Shown one piece after another: positions 32,431 to 40,712 of a stretch of DNA of 64,000 nucleotides. How positions within the stretch are numbered: position 1 is the stretch's first letter; the number at the start of each line of letters is the position of its first letter. Source of the stretch: Clostridia bacterium (GTDB taxonomy: Bacteria; Bacillota; Clostridia; Lachnospirales; Lachnospiraceae); NCBI GenBank assembly GCA_910574835.1, contig CAJTDE010000017.1, forward strand, positions 24,650 through 88,649. Reading direction: 5' to 3'. Made by a program: the position numbers and the translations under genes. Under the pieces are notes generated by a model, which did no database searches, was not told where the DNA came from, and was given only the letters and a program-made list of their open reading frames with translations.

Positions 32431-32625
32431 ATGACAAGATTTGAAAGGGATTTGAGAGATGCACAGAAAGGAAACGGAATTGAGGTACTGACGAAACGGA
32501 AAGCGGAGCTTGACCGCCTTTGGAAAGAGGGGAAAGCCTGCAAAAACGGATTCAGGAGGCAGTGCATAGCGCAGGAATACACGAGGCTTAAGGCCGAGTA
32601 CGATAAGATTGACGCACTTTTCTGA
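32431..32625 (+). CDS. Small basic helical protein
   Basis: 64 residues, mostly Lys/Arg/Glu helix (FERDLRDAQKGNGIEVLTKR; EYTRLKAEYDKIDALF), with a GGAGGAGAAAGG RBS and its own copy of the cargo promoter. Last gene of the cargo before terL. Unknown function. Confidence 0.6.
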   Translation: MTRFERDLRDAQKGNGIEVLTKRKAELDRLWKEGKACKNGFRRQCIAQEYTRLKAEYDKIDALF

Positions 32626-32740
32626 AATTAAAACTGGACATTCCAAGAGCGGAGCCGCAAGGCTCTGTGTCTTGTACTGATAGATTACGGCTTGCTGCTG
32701 GCAGGCCATTTTTGATGCCGTCTTTGGGGAGGTGACCGGA

Positions 32741-34348
32741 ATGGCAATGCGGAAACTGAAAAAATATAAGCCGACAAAATTCAAAGCGAAGGACAGCCGC
32801 TATGACAAGGATGCCGCCGATTTTGCCGTGATGTTCATCGAGAGCCTCTGCCACACTAAGGGAACGTGGGCGGGGAAGCCCTTTGAACTGATCGACTGGC
32901 AGGAGCAGATCATCCGGGATATTTTCGGAACGCTGAAGCCCAATGGCTACCGCCAGTTCAACACGGCATACGTTGAGATTCCGAAGAAACAGGGAAAGTC
33001 GGAGCTTGCGGCGGCCGTGGCGCTGCTTTTGACCTGCGGGGACGGGGAGGAACGCGCGGAAGTGTACGGGTGCGCCGCCGACCGGCAGCAGGCCACTATC
33101 GTTTTTGATGTGGCGGCGGATATGGTGCGGATGTGCCCTGCCCTTTCCAAGCGGGTGAAGATACTCGCATCGCAGAAACGGATCATCTACACGCCCACCA
33201 ACTCCTTCTACCAGGTGCTTTCGGCGGAGGCGTATTCCAAGCACGGCTTCAACATCCACGGCGTGGTGTTTGACGAGCTGCACACGCAGCCGAACCGGAA
33301 ACTGTTCGATGTCATGACCAAGGGCTCCGGGGATGCCAGGATGCAGCCGCTGTATTTCCTCATCACCACGGCGGGGACGGATACCCATTCCATCTGCTAC
33401 GAAACGCACCAGAAGGCAAAGGATATCTTAGAGGGGCGGAAGATTGACCCTACATTTTACCCGGTGATCTACGGCGCGGATGAGGCGGACGACTGGACGG
33501 ACCCGAAGGTGTGGAAGAAAGCGAACCCCTCTTTGAATATCACGGTGGGGATTGACAAGGTGGAGGCCGCCTGCGAGTCGGCAAAGCAGAATCCGGGGGA
33601 GGAGAACAGTTTCCGGCAGCTCCGCTTAAACCAGTGGGTGAAACAGGCGGTGCGGTGGATGCCCATGGATAAATGGGACGCCTGCGCCTTCCCGGTTTCG
33701 GAGGATGGTCTGGAGGGGCGCGTCTGCTACGGCGGGCTGGACTTGTCCTCCACCACGGACATCACGGCGTTCGTGCTGGTGTTCCCGCCGCTGGATGAGG
33801 AGGATAAATACTGTATCCTGCCGTACTTCTGGGTGCCGGAGGAAACGCTGGAGCTGCGTGTGCGGCGCGACCATGTACCTTACGATGTGTGGGAGCGGCA
33901 GGGGAAGCTGATGACCACGGAGGGGAACGTGGTGCATTACGGCTTTATCGAGAAATACATTGAACGGCTCGGTGAGCGGTTCAACATCCGGGAGATCGCC
34001 TTTGACCGGTGGGGCGCAGTACAGATGGTGCAGAACCTTGAGGGCATGGGCTTCACGGTGGTTCCGTTCGGGCAGGGCTTTAAGGATATGTCCCCGCCCA
34101 CCAAGGAGCTGATGAAGCTGGTGCTGGAGCAGAGCATTGCCCACGGCGGGCATCCGGTACTCCGGTGGATGATGGATAACATCTTCATCCGCACCGACCC
34201 TGCGGGGAACATCAAGGCGGACAAGGAGAAATCCACGGAGAAGATTGACGGTGCGGTGGCCACGATCATGGGGCTTGACCGTGCCATCCGCTGCGGGAAT
34301 GATGCGGGGGCTTCCGTCTATGACAGCCGGGGGCTGCTTGTTTTTTGA
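32741..34348 (+). CDS. terL: Phage terminase large subunit (Terminase_1, HK97 type)
   Basis: 535 residues. ATPase part: a deviant Walker A in EIPKKQGKSELAAA (about 78-91) and Walker B VVFDELHTQ (about 175-183), with a coupling ITTAGTD. Nuclease part: GGLDLSSTTDITAF (first Asp, about 331) and EKIDGAVATIMGLDRA (last acidic cluster). It cuts and pumps concatemeric DNA into the prohead through the portal encoded next. ATG chosen with GGGGAGG eight bases upstream. Full length. Confidence 0.95.
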   Translation: MAMRKLKKYKPTKFKAKDSRYDKDAADFAVMFIESLCHTKGTWAGKPFELIDWQEQIIRDIFGTLKPNGYRQFNTAYVEIPKKQGKSELAAAVALLLTCGDGEERAEVYGCAADRQQATIVFDVAADMVRMCPALSKRVKILASQKRIIYTPTNSFYQVLSAEAYSKHGFNIHGVVFDELHTQPNRKLFDVMTKGSGDARMQPLYFLITTAGTDTHSICYETHQKAKDILEGRKIDPTFYPVIYGADEADDWTDPKVWKKANPSLNITVGIDKVEAACESAKQNPGEENSFRQLRLNQWVKQAVRWMPMDKWDACAFPVSEDGLEGRVCYGGLDLSSTTDITAFVLVFPPLDEEDKYCILPYFWVPEETLELRVRRDHVPYDVWERQGKLMTTEGNVVHYGFIEKYIERLGERFNIREIAFDRWGAVQMVQNLEGMGFTVVPFGQGFKDMSPPTKELMKLVLEQSIAHGGHPVLRWMMDNIFIRTDPAGNIKADKEKSTEKIDGAVATIMGLDRAIRCGNDAGASVYDSRGLLVF

Positions 34349-34442
34349 TTTTTCACCAGTCTGTACACATTATCTTTGTCGGTTCCTTATATGGCTATTT
34401 TCCACATATTCCTTTATGCTGTCTGGCGAAGGAGGTGGAAAG

Positions 34443-34742
34443 ATGGATGAGAAGGATTTACTTGAGCTTATCATTTCGGAACGGATGGGGATGCACCATG
34501 ACGCCTTTAAAAAGGAATATCCCCTTACGGAGGAGCAGGCGGCGGAAGCGGAAAAAGCAGACCAGGCACACGAGCTGCTGTTTGAGCAGTTAAGCGCGGA
34601 GCAGCGGGAAATGATGGAGCTGTGCGAGGATGTGGCAAATTCGGAAGCCACGCGGGAAAACGAATACTACTACCGTGCAGGATTCCGGGACGGGGTGAGC
34701 CTTGACAGGCTGATAAAGCAGATCAGGGAAGATAATAAATAA
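34443..34742 (+). CDS. Small acidic helical protein
   Basis: 99 residues (MDEKDLLELIISERMGMHHD; LTEEQAAEAEKADQAHELLF; NEYYYRAGFRDGVSLDRLIK). Similar in plan to the cargo protein at 29534 and to DUF6809-type proteins. It lies between terL and the portal gene and is followed by a very strong hairpin. Function unknown. Confidence 0.6.
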   Translation: MDEKDLLELIISERMGMHHDAFKKEYPLTEEQAAEAEKADQAHELLFEQLSAEQREMMELCEDVANSEATRENEYYYRAGFRDGVSLDRLIKQIREDNK

Positions 34743-34759
34743 AAAACACATAACACGGG

Positions 34760-34810
34760 CAGCAGAAAGGCATCGCTTTGGCGGTGCCTTTCTGCTGTCT
34801 GTCTTTTGGA
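34760..34810 (+). terminator. 17-bp hairpin between the small protein and portal genes
   Basis: Arms starting CAGCAGAAAGGCATCGC pair with the 17 bases ending at 34797 (one G-T pair) around a TTTG loop, followed by TCTGTCTTTT. Strong enough to stop transcription; it probably sets the ratio of packaging to head transcripts. Confidence 0.7.
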
Positions 34811-34826
34811 AGGGAGCGTGGTTCCT

Positions 34827-36185
34827 ATGGGATTATTCAGTGGATTGTTCAGGGCGAGGGACGCACCACAGAACAGGACTTCCGGCAGCGCCTACAGCTT
34901 TTTCATGGGCGGCAGCACGAGCGGGAAACGTGTCAATGAGCGTTCTTCCATGCAGATGACGGCAGTGTATTCCTGCGTCCGGATTCTGTCCGAGGCGGTG
35001 GCGGGGCTGCCGCTGCATATGTACCGCTATACGGATAACGGCGGGAAGGAGAAAGCGGCGGAACACCCGCTGTATTTTTTACTCCATGATGAGCCAAACC
35101 CGGAGATGACTTCCTTCGTGTTCCGGGAAACGCTGATGACGCACCTGCTCCTTTGGGGCAATGCCTACGCACAGATCATCCGCAACGGCAAGGGGGAGGT
35201 CTTGGGGCTGTACCCGCTGATGCCGGACCGGATGGGCGTGGAGCGTGACAGCAAAGGGCAGCTCTATTATGAATACACGGTGAGCATGGATGACGCGCCG
35301 ACCGTGAAGGGCAGCACGGTCATCCTGCCGCCGTCGGAGGTGCTGCATATCCCCGGACTCGGCTTTGACGGTCTGGTTGGCTATTCCCCCATCGCCATGG
35401 CAAAGAACGCCATCGGCATGGCGATTGCCTGCGAGGAATACGGGGCGAAGTTCTTCGCCAACGGCGCACAGCCGAGTGGTGTGCTGGAGCATCCGGGGAC
35501 GCTGAAAGACCCTTCAAGGGTAAGGGAGAGCTGGCAGTCCACCTTCGGCGGCAGCCACAACGCAAACAAGGTGGCAGTTTTAGAGGAGGGCATGAAGTAT
35601 ACGCCTATTTCCATTTCCCCGGAACAGGCGCAGTTTTTGGAAACGAGGAAATTCCAGATCAATGAGATTGCGAGGATTTTCCGTGTGCCTCCGCACATGG
35701 TGGGCGATCTGGAAAAGAGCAGCTTCTCCAACATCGAGCAGCAGAGCCTTGAGTTCGTGAAATATACACTTGACCCATGGGTGTCAAGATGGGAGCAGTC
35801 CATGGCGCGGTCTTTGCTGACCCCAGAGGAAAAGAAGCAGTATTTCATGAAGTTCAATGTGGACGGCCTGCTCCGCGGGGATTACCAGAGCCGCATGAAC
35901 GGGTACGCCGTGGGGCGGCAGAACGGGTGGATGTCCGCAAATGACATCCGGGAGCTGGAGAACCTTGACCGTATCCCGGAGGAATTGGGAGGTGATTTGT
36001 ATTTGATAAACGGGAACATGACAAAATTGTCCGATGCCGGTCTGTTCGGCAAAAAGGACAGAGAGGAGGAATCCAATGAAAACGAAGAAGTTCTGGAAGT
36101 GGAGGAATCAGGCGGAGGCGGGGACGGCTCCGGAGGAGAGGACTCTGTTTCTGAACGGCACCATCGCAGAGGAAAGCTGGTTTGA
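34827..36185 (+). CDS. Phage portal protein (HK97 family)
   Basis: 452 residues with typical portal segments: MQMTAVYSCVRILSEAVAGL near the start, HPLYFLLHDEPNPEMTSFVF, LLLWGNAYAQIIRNGKGEV, and FQINEIARIFRVPPHMVGDL in the stem region. The last 60 residues are acidic and Gly/Ser-rich and are encoded in DNA also read by the protease gene in another frame. It forms the dodecameric DNA gate for terminase. Confidence 0.95.
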   Translation: MGLFSGLFRARDAPQNRTSGSAYSFFMGGSTSGKRVNERSSMQMTAVYSCVRILSEAVAGLPLHMYRYTDNGGKEKAAEHPLYFLLHDEPNPEMTSFVFRETLMTHLLLWGNAYAQIIRNGKGEVLGLYPLMPDRMGVERDSKGQLYYEYTVSMDDAPTVKGSTVILPPSEVLHIPGLGFDGLVGYSPIAMAKNAIGMAIACEEYGAKFFANGAQPSGVLEHPGTLKDPSRVRESWQSTFGGSHNANKVAVLEEGMKYTPISISPEQAQFLETRKFQINEIARIFRVPPHMVGDLEKSSFSNIEQQSLEFVKYTLDPWVSRWEQSMARSLLTPEEKKQYFMKFNVDGLLRGDYQSRMNGYAVGRQNGWMSANDIRELENLDRIPEELGGDLYLINGNMTKLSDAGLFGKKDREEESNENEEVLEVEESGGGGDGSGGEDSVSERHHRRGKLV

Positions 36186-36909
36186 TGATGACGTCACGCC
36201 GCAGCTTTTCAAGGATGAGCTGAATGCCGGGAGCGGTGATATTACCGTGTGGATCAATTCGCCGGGCGGCGACTGCGTGGCGGCGGCACAGATTTACAAT
36301 ATGCTCTCCAACTACAAAGGCAAGGTAACCGTAAAGATTGATGGCATCGCTGCTTCGGCGGCATCCGTCATTGCCATGGCAGGCGACACCGTCCTGGTGT
36401 CCCCGGTATCCATGCTTATGATTCACAATCCCGCCACCATCGCCTGGGGCGACCATGCCGAGATGCAGAAGGCCATTGATATGCTTGCCGAAGTGAAGGA
36501 GTCCATCATCAATGCTTATGTGTTAAAGACGGGGCTTTCCCGCCCGAAGCTGTCGCATCTGATGGATGCGGAAACGTGGATGGATGCAAATAAGGCAGTA
36601 GAGCTTGGCTTTGCGGATGAGATCATGGCGCGGGCAAAGGCGGAGCCGGAAAAGGAGCCGGAGGAGGGCGAAGGGGACAGTTCCGAAGAGGATGAGGAAG
36701 ATGAAAAGAAATTCCCTCCGGCTTCAAGCTCCATGCTGTTTTCCCGCAGGGCGGCAAACAACGCCCTTTTGAATAAACTGGCCGCCAAATATGGCGGGGA
36801 AAAACCGAAAGCAGATATCCAGGCGCAGGCAGAAATCCCTGCGCCGGATGCAGAAACCGGCCGTTCCGTGGACGCACTCATGGAGCGGCTTAATTTATTG
36901 AAACGATAA
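36076..36909 (+). CDS. ClpP-like prohead maturation protease
   Basis: 277 residues. DITVWINSPGGDCVAAAQIY, GIAASAASVIAMAGD with the nucleophile Ser (about residue 95) and VSMLMIHNPATIAWG with the His (about 116) are the S14/ClpP-type motifs. An acidic tail (about 195-215) and a C-terminal extension may act as scaffold. AGAGGAGGA fixes the start inside the portal 3' end (110-base overlap). It trims the capsid delta domain after prohead assembly. Confidence 0.93.
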   Translation: MKTKKFWKWRNQAEAGTAPEERTLFLNGTIAEESWFDDDVTPQLFKDELNAGSGDITVWINSPGGDCVAAAQIYNMLSNYKGKVTVKIDGIAASAASVIAMAGDTVLVSPVSMLMIHNPATIAWGDHAEMQKAIDMLAEVKESIINAYVLKTGLSRPKLSHLMDAETWMDANKAVELGFADEIMARAKAEPEKEPEEGEGDSSEEDEEDEKKFPPASSSMLFSRRAANNALLNKLAAKYGGEKPKADIQAQAEIPAPDAETGRSVDALMERLNLLKR

Positions 36910-36925
36910 GAAGGAGGATTTCATT

Positions 36926-38146
36926 ATGACGATTCTTGAACTGCGCGAGAAGCGCGCAAAAGCATGGGAGGCGGCAAAGGCATTCTTAGATTCCCACAGG
37001 AAGGAAAACGGAGTCCTTTCCGCAGAGGATGACGCCGCATACACGAAGATGGAGCAGGAGATCACAGACCTTGGGAAAGAGATCGCAAGGCTGGAGCGGC
37101 AGGAGGCCCTGGATGCGGAACTGAACCGCCCGGTGAACAGGCCCCTTACAGGGAAGCCGGGCGGCAGGGCAGATGCGGACGATGGGGAGGATAAGACCGG
37201 GCGCGCCTCCGACGATTACCGGAAGAACTTCTGGAACGCCATGCGCTCCAAGGCACCGATGCCCGCAGTCACCAATGCCCTGCAGGTCGGCACGGACTCC
37301 GAGGGCGGCTATCTGGTACCGGATGAATACGAGCGCACATTGGTGGAAGCACTGGAGGAGGAGAACATCTTCCGGCAGATGGCGAAGGTCATCAAGACCT
37401 CCAGCGGGGACCGCAAGATTCCCGTGGTGGCTTCCAAGGGTACGGCGTCATGGATTGACGAGGAGGGCGCATACCCGGAGAGCGACGATTCCTTCGGGCA
37501 GGTTTCCATCGGGGCTTACAAGCTGGGCACCATGATTAAGGTTTCCGAGGAGCTGTTAAACGACAGCGTGTTTGACCTGCAGTCCTATATCTCCCGCGAG
37601 TTTGCCCGCCGCATCGGGGCGAAGGAAGAGGAGGCGTTCTTCACGGGGGACGGCAAGGGCAAGCCGTTAGGGGTGCTTGCGGCCACTGGCGGCGCGGAAA
37701 CGGGCGTGACCGCGGCATCTGCCACGGCAGTGACGGCGGATGAGCTGATGGATCTGTATTATTCGCTGAAATCCCCGTACCGCAAGAAATCCGTGTGGGT
37801 GCTGAACGACTCTACCATCAAGGCCATCCGCAAGCTGAAGGACAATAACGGGCAGTACCTGTGGCAGCCGTCCCTGACAGCCGGGGCTCCGGACATGATC
37901 TTAGGCCGCCCCATCAAGACTTCTGCATATATGCCGGCCATTGCCGCGGGAGCGAAGACCATCGCTTTCGGTGATTTCAGCTACTATTGGATTGCTGACA
38001 GGCAGGGGCGCAGCTTCAAGCGCCTGAATGAGCTGTTTGCAGCCACCGGGCAGGTGGGATTCCTCGCTTCACAGCGTGTGGACGGGAAGATGATCCTTGC
38101 GGAGGCAGTGAAGGTGCTGGTGCAGAAGGCCGCATCCGCAGGTTAA
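36926..38146 (+). CDS. Major capsid protein (HK97 fold)
   Basis: 406 residues. The first about 110 form a coiled coil (LRVK-type heptads; GKEIARLEREALDA-like) that serves as the removable delta/scaffold domain. The mature part starts near ALQVGTDSEGGYLVPDEYER and includes the E-loop/N-arm region KVIKTSSGDRKIPVVASKG and the P-domain phrase EFARRIGAKEEEAFFTGDG. Follows the protease in canonical order. RBS AAGGAGG. Confidence 0.95.
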   Translation: MTILELREKRAKAWEAAKAFLDSHRKENGVLSAEDDAAYTKMEQEITDLGKEIARLERQEALDAELNRPVNRPLTGKPGGRADADDGEDKTGRASDDYRKNFWNAMRSKAPMPAVTNALQVGTDSEGGYLVPDEYERTLVEALEEENIFRQMAKVIKTSSGDRKIPVVASKGTASWIDEEGAYPESDDSFGQVSIGAYKLGTMIKVSEELLNDSVFDLQSYISREFARRIGAKEEEAFFTGDGKGKPLGVLAATGGAETGVTAASATAVTADELMDLYYSLKSPYRKKSVWVLNDSTIKAIRKLKDNNGQYLWQPSLTAGAPDMILGRPIKTSAYMPAIAAGAKTIAFGDFSYYWIADRQGRSFKRLNELFAATGQVGFLASQRVDGKMILAEAVKVLVQKAASAG

Positions 38147-38166
38147 TGAAAGGGGGTGCTGCAGGC

Positions 38167-38442
38167 ATGGCGGTGACGCTGGAAGAAATGAAGAACTACC
38201 TCCGTGTGGATTATGACGATGATGATGCCCTGATTGAAAGCATGGTCAGGGCATCGGAAAAAATCTGCATGGATGTGGCGAGGATGGATGACACGCAGGA
38301 ATTTTACGCAGTGGAAAATGCAGAGATAGCAGTACAGTATACGGCCGCCTATCTGTATGAACACCGGGAGGATGCCGACCACCATGCCATGATGCTGACG
38401 CTCCGTGCGCTTCTTTCCGGCAGCCGGAAGGAGGCGTTCTGA
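38167..38442 (+). CDS. Head-tail connector (gp6-like)
   Basis: 91 residues, helical: MAVTLEEMKNYLRVDYDDDD, LIESMVRASEKICMDVARMD, VQYTAAYLYEHREDADHHAM. This is the LRVD-type adaptor that binds under the portal. The ATG with GGGGGTG upstream was preferred over the one at 38146 that overlaps the capsid stop. Confidence 0.88.
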   Translation: MAVTLEEMKNYLRVDYDDDDALIESMVRASEKICMDVARMDDTQEFYAVENAEIAVQYTAAYLYEHREDADHHAMMLTLRALLSGSRKEAF

Positions 38443-38783
38443 TGGAGGTTTCCCTTTTGAATGTCCGCATCACCTTTCAGAAGAATGCCGTGGAGGTGGA
38501 CAGCATCGGCAACCACAAAAACACATGGGCAGATTATTATTCCTGCCATGCTACAGTAAGCGGTGAGGCCGGGAAGCAGACCAGTGAGACAGATGTGGCC
38601 GGAACCGTGGCGGATGAATCGGAGGTTTCGTTTACTGTCCGCTGGTGCAGGAAAGCGTCCGCGGTTGATTCCACGGGGTACCGGGTGGTTTTTGGCGGGG
38701 AGCTGTACGACATCCTCGCCATCGACCACATGAATTATAAAAAGAAATGCATTAAATTCAAGTGCAGGAAAGCGAGGCGGTGA
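38442..38783 (+). CDS. Head closure protein (SPP1 gp16-like)
   Basis: 113 residues, beta-rich: VRITFQKNAVEVDSIGNHKN, TWADYYSCHATVSGEAG, YRVVFGGELYDILAIDHMNY. The GNHKNTW and YDI(L) phrases are standard for phage head-tail adaptors of this type. Start overlaps the previous stop by one base (TGATG). Confidence 0.85.
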   Translation: MEVSLLNVRITFQKNAVEVDSIGNHKNTWADYYSCHATVSGEAGKQTSETDVAGTVADESEVSFTVRWCRKASAVDSTGYRVVFGGELYDILAIDHMNYKKKCIKFKCRKARR

Positions 38784-38785
38784 GG

Positions 38786-39166
38786 ATGGCGAGCGGCGTA
38801 TCTATTGACCGGATGGCGGAGGAGATCATGAAGGGGCTGACGGAATATGCGGACCTTGCCACGGAGGATGTGAAAAAGGCGGTGAAGAAAGCCGGGACAG
38901 CGGTACGCAGGGACATTGAAACCAACGCACCCAAGGACACCGGGAAGTATGCAAAGTCATGGGCGGTGAAGACCACGAAGGAAACATCCAATTCGCTGGA
39001 AGTGACGGTGCATTCCAGGAACCGCTACCAGCTTTCGCACCTTCTGGAACACGGCCACGCCAAGCGGGGAGGCGGGCGCGTCCCGGCAAAGCCGCATATC
39101 GCGGCGGCGGAGCAGGCCGGCATAGAGCAGCTTGAAAAAGAGATACAGAAAGCATTGGAGGGATAA
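38786..39166 (+). CDS. HK97 gp10-family tail/connector protein
   Basis: 126 residues. VRRDIETNAPKDTGKYAKSW and YQLSHLLEHGHAKRGGGRVP with a C-terminal helix match the gp10/minor tail family, in which the LLEHGHA loop is nearly invariant. Acts at the neck between head completion and tail. Usual order: head closure, gp10, tail completion. Confidence 0.92.
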   Translation: MASGVSIDRMAEEIMKGLTEYADLATEDVKKAVKKAGTAVRRDIETNAPKDTGKYAKSWAVKTTKETSNSLEVTVHSRNRYQLSHLLEHGHAKRGGGRVPAKPHIAAAEQAGIEQLEKEIQKALEG

Positions 39167-39169
39167 ATT

Positions 39170-39508
39170 GTGAAAACATTACTGGCGCTTTTAAAGGAAA
39201 CCGGCATCCCCTTCGCCTATGACCATTTTGCGGAGGGCGAATCGCCGGAGCCGCCGTTTGTCTGCTACCTCCTGCCGCAGAGCGACAATTTCGCCGCTGA
39301 CGGCATGGTGTACTTCAAGGCAAGCGGCGTGAAGATAGAATTATACACCGACACCAAGGACCCGTCGGTGGAAAAGAAACTGGAGGACGCGCTGGATAAG
39401 CGGCGCATCTTCTACAACAAGTCGGAGGTCTGGATTGCCAGCGAGAAGCTGTACGAGGTCCTCTACCAGTTTGACATGGAGGTGGTTTACGATGCCGAAG
39501 AAGAATAA
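39170..39508 (+). CDS. Tail completion/terminator-like protein
   Basis: 112 residues with a GUG start. GIPFAYDHFAEGESPEPPFV, CYLLPQSDNFAADGMVYF, IELYTDTKDPSVEKKLEDAL: the alpha/beta plan of phage tail terminators (lambda gpU/DUF3168-like), which cap the tail tube. Its end overlaps the major tail gene by 17 bases. Confidence 0.82.
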   Translation: MKTLLALLKETGIPFAYDHFAEGESPEPPFVCYLLPQSDNFAADGMVYFKASGVKIELYTDTKDPSVEKKLEDALDKRRIFYNKSEVWIASEKLYEVLYQFDMEVVYDAEEE

Positions 39509-40115
39509 AGTGAAATTCAACATCTGCAACGTGCATTACGCGCTGCTGACGCTGGGGACGGACGGGGCGGTGTCCTTTGGCACGCCCGTTGCGATGCCCG
39601 GCGCCGTTTCCCTTTCCCTGGACCCCAACGGCGAGCCGAGCAATTTCTATGCGGACGGGTACGCTTATTACACGGTCAGCAACAACATGGGCTACGAGGG
39701 CGACCTGGAGCTTGCCATGGTGCCGGAGAGCTTCCGCACCGACGTGCTGAAGGAGTCGCTGGATGAGAATAAAGTGCTTTTAGAGAACGCCAACGCGGAG
39801 ACGGAGAACTTCGCCCTGCTGTTCGAGTTTGACGGCGATGTGCGGAAAATCCGCCATGTGCTGTACAACTGCTCGGCAGCGCGTCCGACCATTGAGTCCC
39901 AGACCAACGAGGAGGAGATCGAGGTGCAGACCGAGACGCTGTCCATCACGGCTGCGCCCCTGGCGAGCGGCTATGTGAAGGCGAAGACCGGGGACGCCAC
40001 CACGGATGAAGTTTACCAGAACTGGTACAAGAGCGTGTACCTGCCGGATGCGGCAGCGGGCGGGAATACAGATACAGATACCGGCGGCACTGTTGATACG
40101 GAAGGGGAGGGATAA
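39492..40115 (+). CDS. Major tail (tube) protein
   Basis: 207 residues: VKFNICNVHYALLTLGTDGA, a beta-rich core (FYADGYAYYTVSNNMGYEGD, LELAMVPESFRTDVL) typical of phi13-type tail tubes, and a Gly/Thr/Asp-rich tail (about 185-207) that probably projects from the tube. Starts within the preceding gene. Followed by the tail chaperone gene, as expected. Confidence 0.92.
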   Translation: MPKKNKVKFNICNVHYALLTLGTDGAVSFGTPVAMPGAVSLSLDPNGEPSNFYADGYAYYTVSNNMGYEGDLELAMVPESFRTDVLKESLDENKVLLENANAETENFALLFEFDGDVRKIRHVLYNCSAARPTIESQTNEEEIEVQTETLSITAAPLASGYVKAKTGDATTDEVYQNWYKSVYLPDAAAGGNTDTDTGGTVDTEGEG

Positions 40116-40118
40116 CCT

Positions 40119-40496
40119 ATGAGCATGAAGCAGAATATCGAGATTGACGGGAAGCAGGTGCCTTTCAGGGCATCCGCAGCCATACCGCGCATTTACCGGA
40201 TGAAATTCCACCGGGACATCTATAAGGATTTAAGGAGCCTTGAGAAATCCATCGGTGACGGGGACGAGGAGAGTTCCAATCTGGATTTATTCTCTTTGGA
40301 GATGTTTGAGAATATCGCCTATGTAATGGCGAAACACGCAGACCCGGATATCCCGGACAGCCCGGAGGAGTGGCTGGATGAATTCAACACCTTCTCCATC
40401 TATCAGGTGCTGCCCAAGCTGATACAGCTTTGGGGGCTGAACGTGCAGACGGATGTCCAGTCTAAAAAAAACTTCGCCCGACTGACCGGGAAATGA
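40119..40496 (+). CDS. Tail assembly chaperone, short form (gpG-like)
   Basis: 125 residues (KQVPFRASAAIPRIYRMKFH; IPDSPEEWLDEFNTFSIYQV). Position between the tail tube and tape measure genes and the slippery A-run near the end identify it as the gpG analogue. A -1 shift at 40466-40472 would make a longer gpG-T-like product that helps the tape measure protein assemble. Confidence 0.88.
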   Translation: MSMKQNIEIDGKQVPFRASAAIPRIYRMKFHRDIYKDLRSLEKSIGDGDEESSNLDLFSLEMFENIAYVMAKHADPDIPDSPEEWLDEFNTFSIYQVLPKLIQLWGLNVQTDVQSKKNFARLTGK

Positions 40497-40660
40497 CAAC
40501 GCCGCTGTTCCTGCTCCGCTGTGTGCAGCTTGGGCTTTCCATCCGTGACCTTGACCTTCTAACCATCGGCATGGTCAATGATATGTTCGCGGAGAGCAGG
40601 AACGACGAATACAAGGGCTATAAGGAAATCGCTACCCAGGAGGATTTCGACCGCTTTTAG
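40464..40660 (+). CDS. Tail assembly chaperone extension (gpT-like), -1 frame
   Basis: After the slippery site the -1 frame reads LRPTDREMTTPLFLLRCVQL and ends YKGYKEIATQEDFDRF. An ATG at 40493 in the same frame overlaps the upstream stop (ATGA) and could start a separate 55-residue protein, so both frameshifting and re-initiation are possible. The product carries the LGLSIRDLDLLTIGMVNDMF helix that such T domains use to bind the tape measure protein. Confidence 0.8.
40466..40472 (+). promoter_or_regulatory. Slippery heptamer for -1 ribosomal frameshifting
   Basis: A-AAA-AAC in the zero frame (codons AAA, AAA, AAC), within eight A followed by C. It lies 22 bases before the gpG-like stop. The -1 frame stays open to 40660. 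The position, sequence and direction match known tail chaperone frameshift sites. Confidence 0.75.
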
Positions 40661-40712
40661 GCGGCGTCCCCCTGGGTTTATTTCTGCATTTTAACAGGAA
40701 GGGGTGTCCGCC

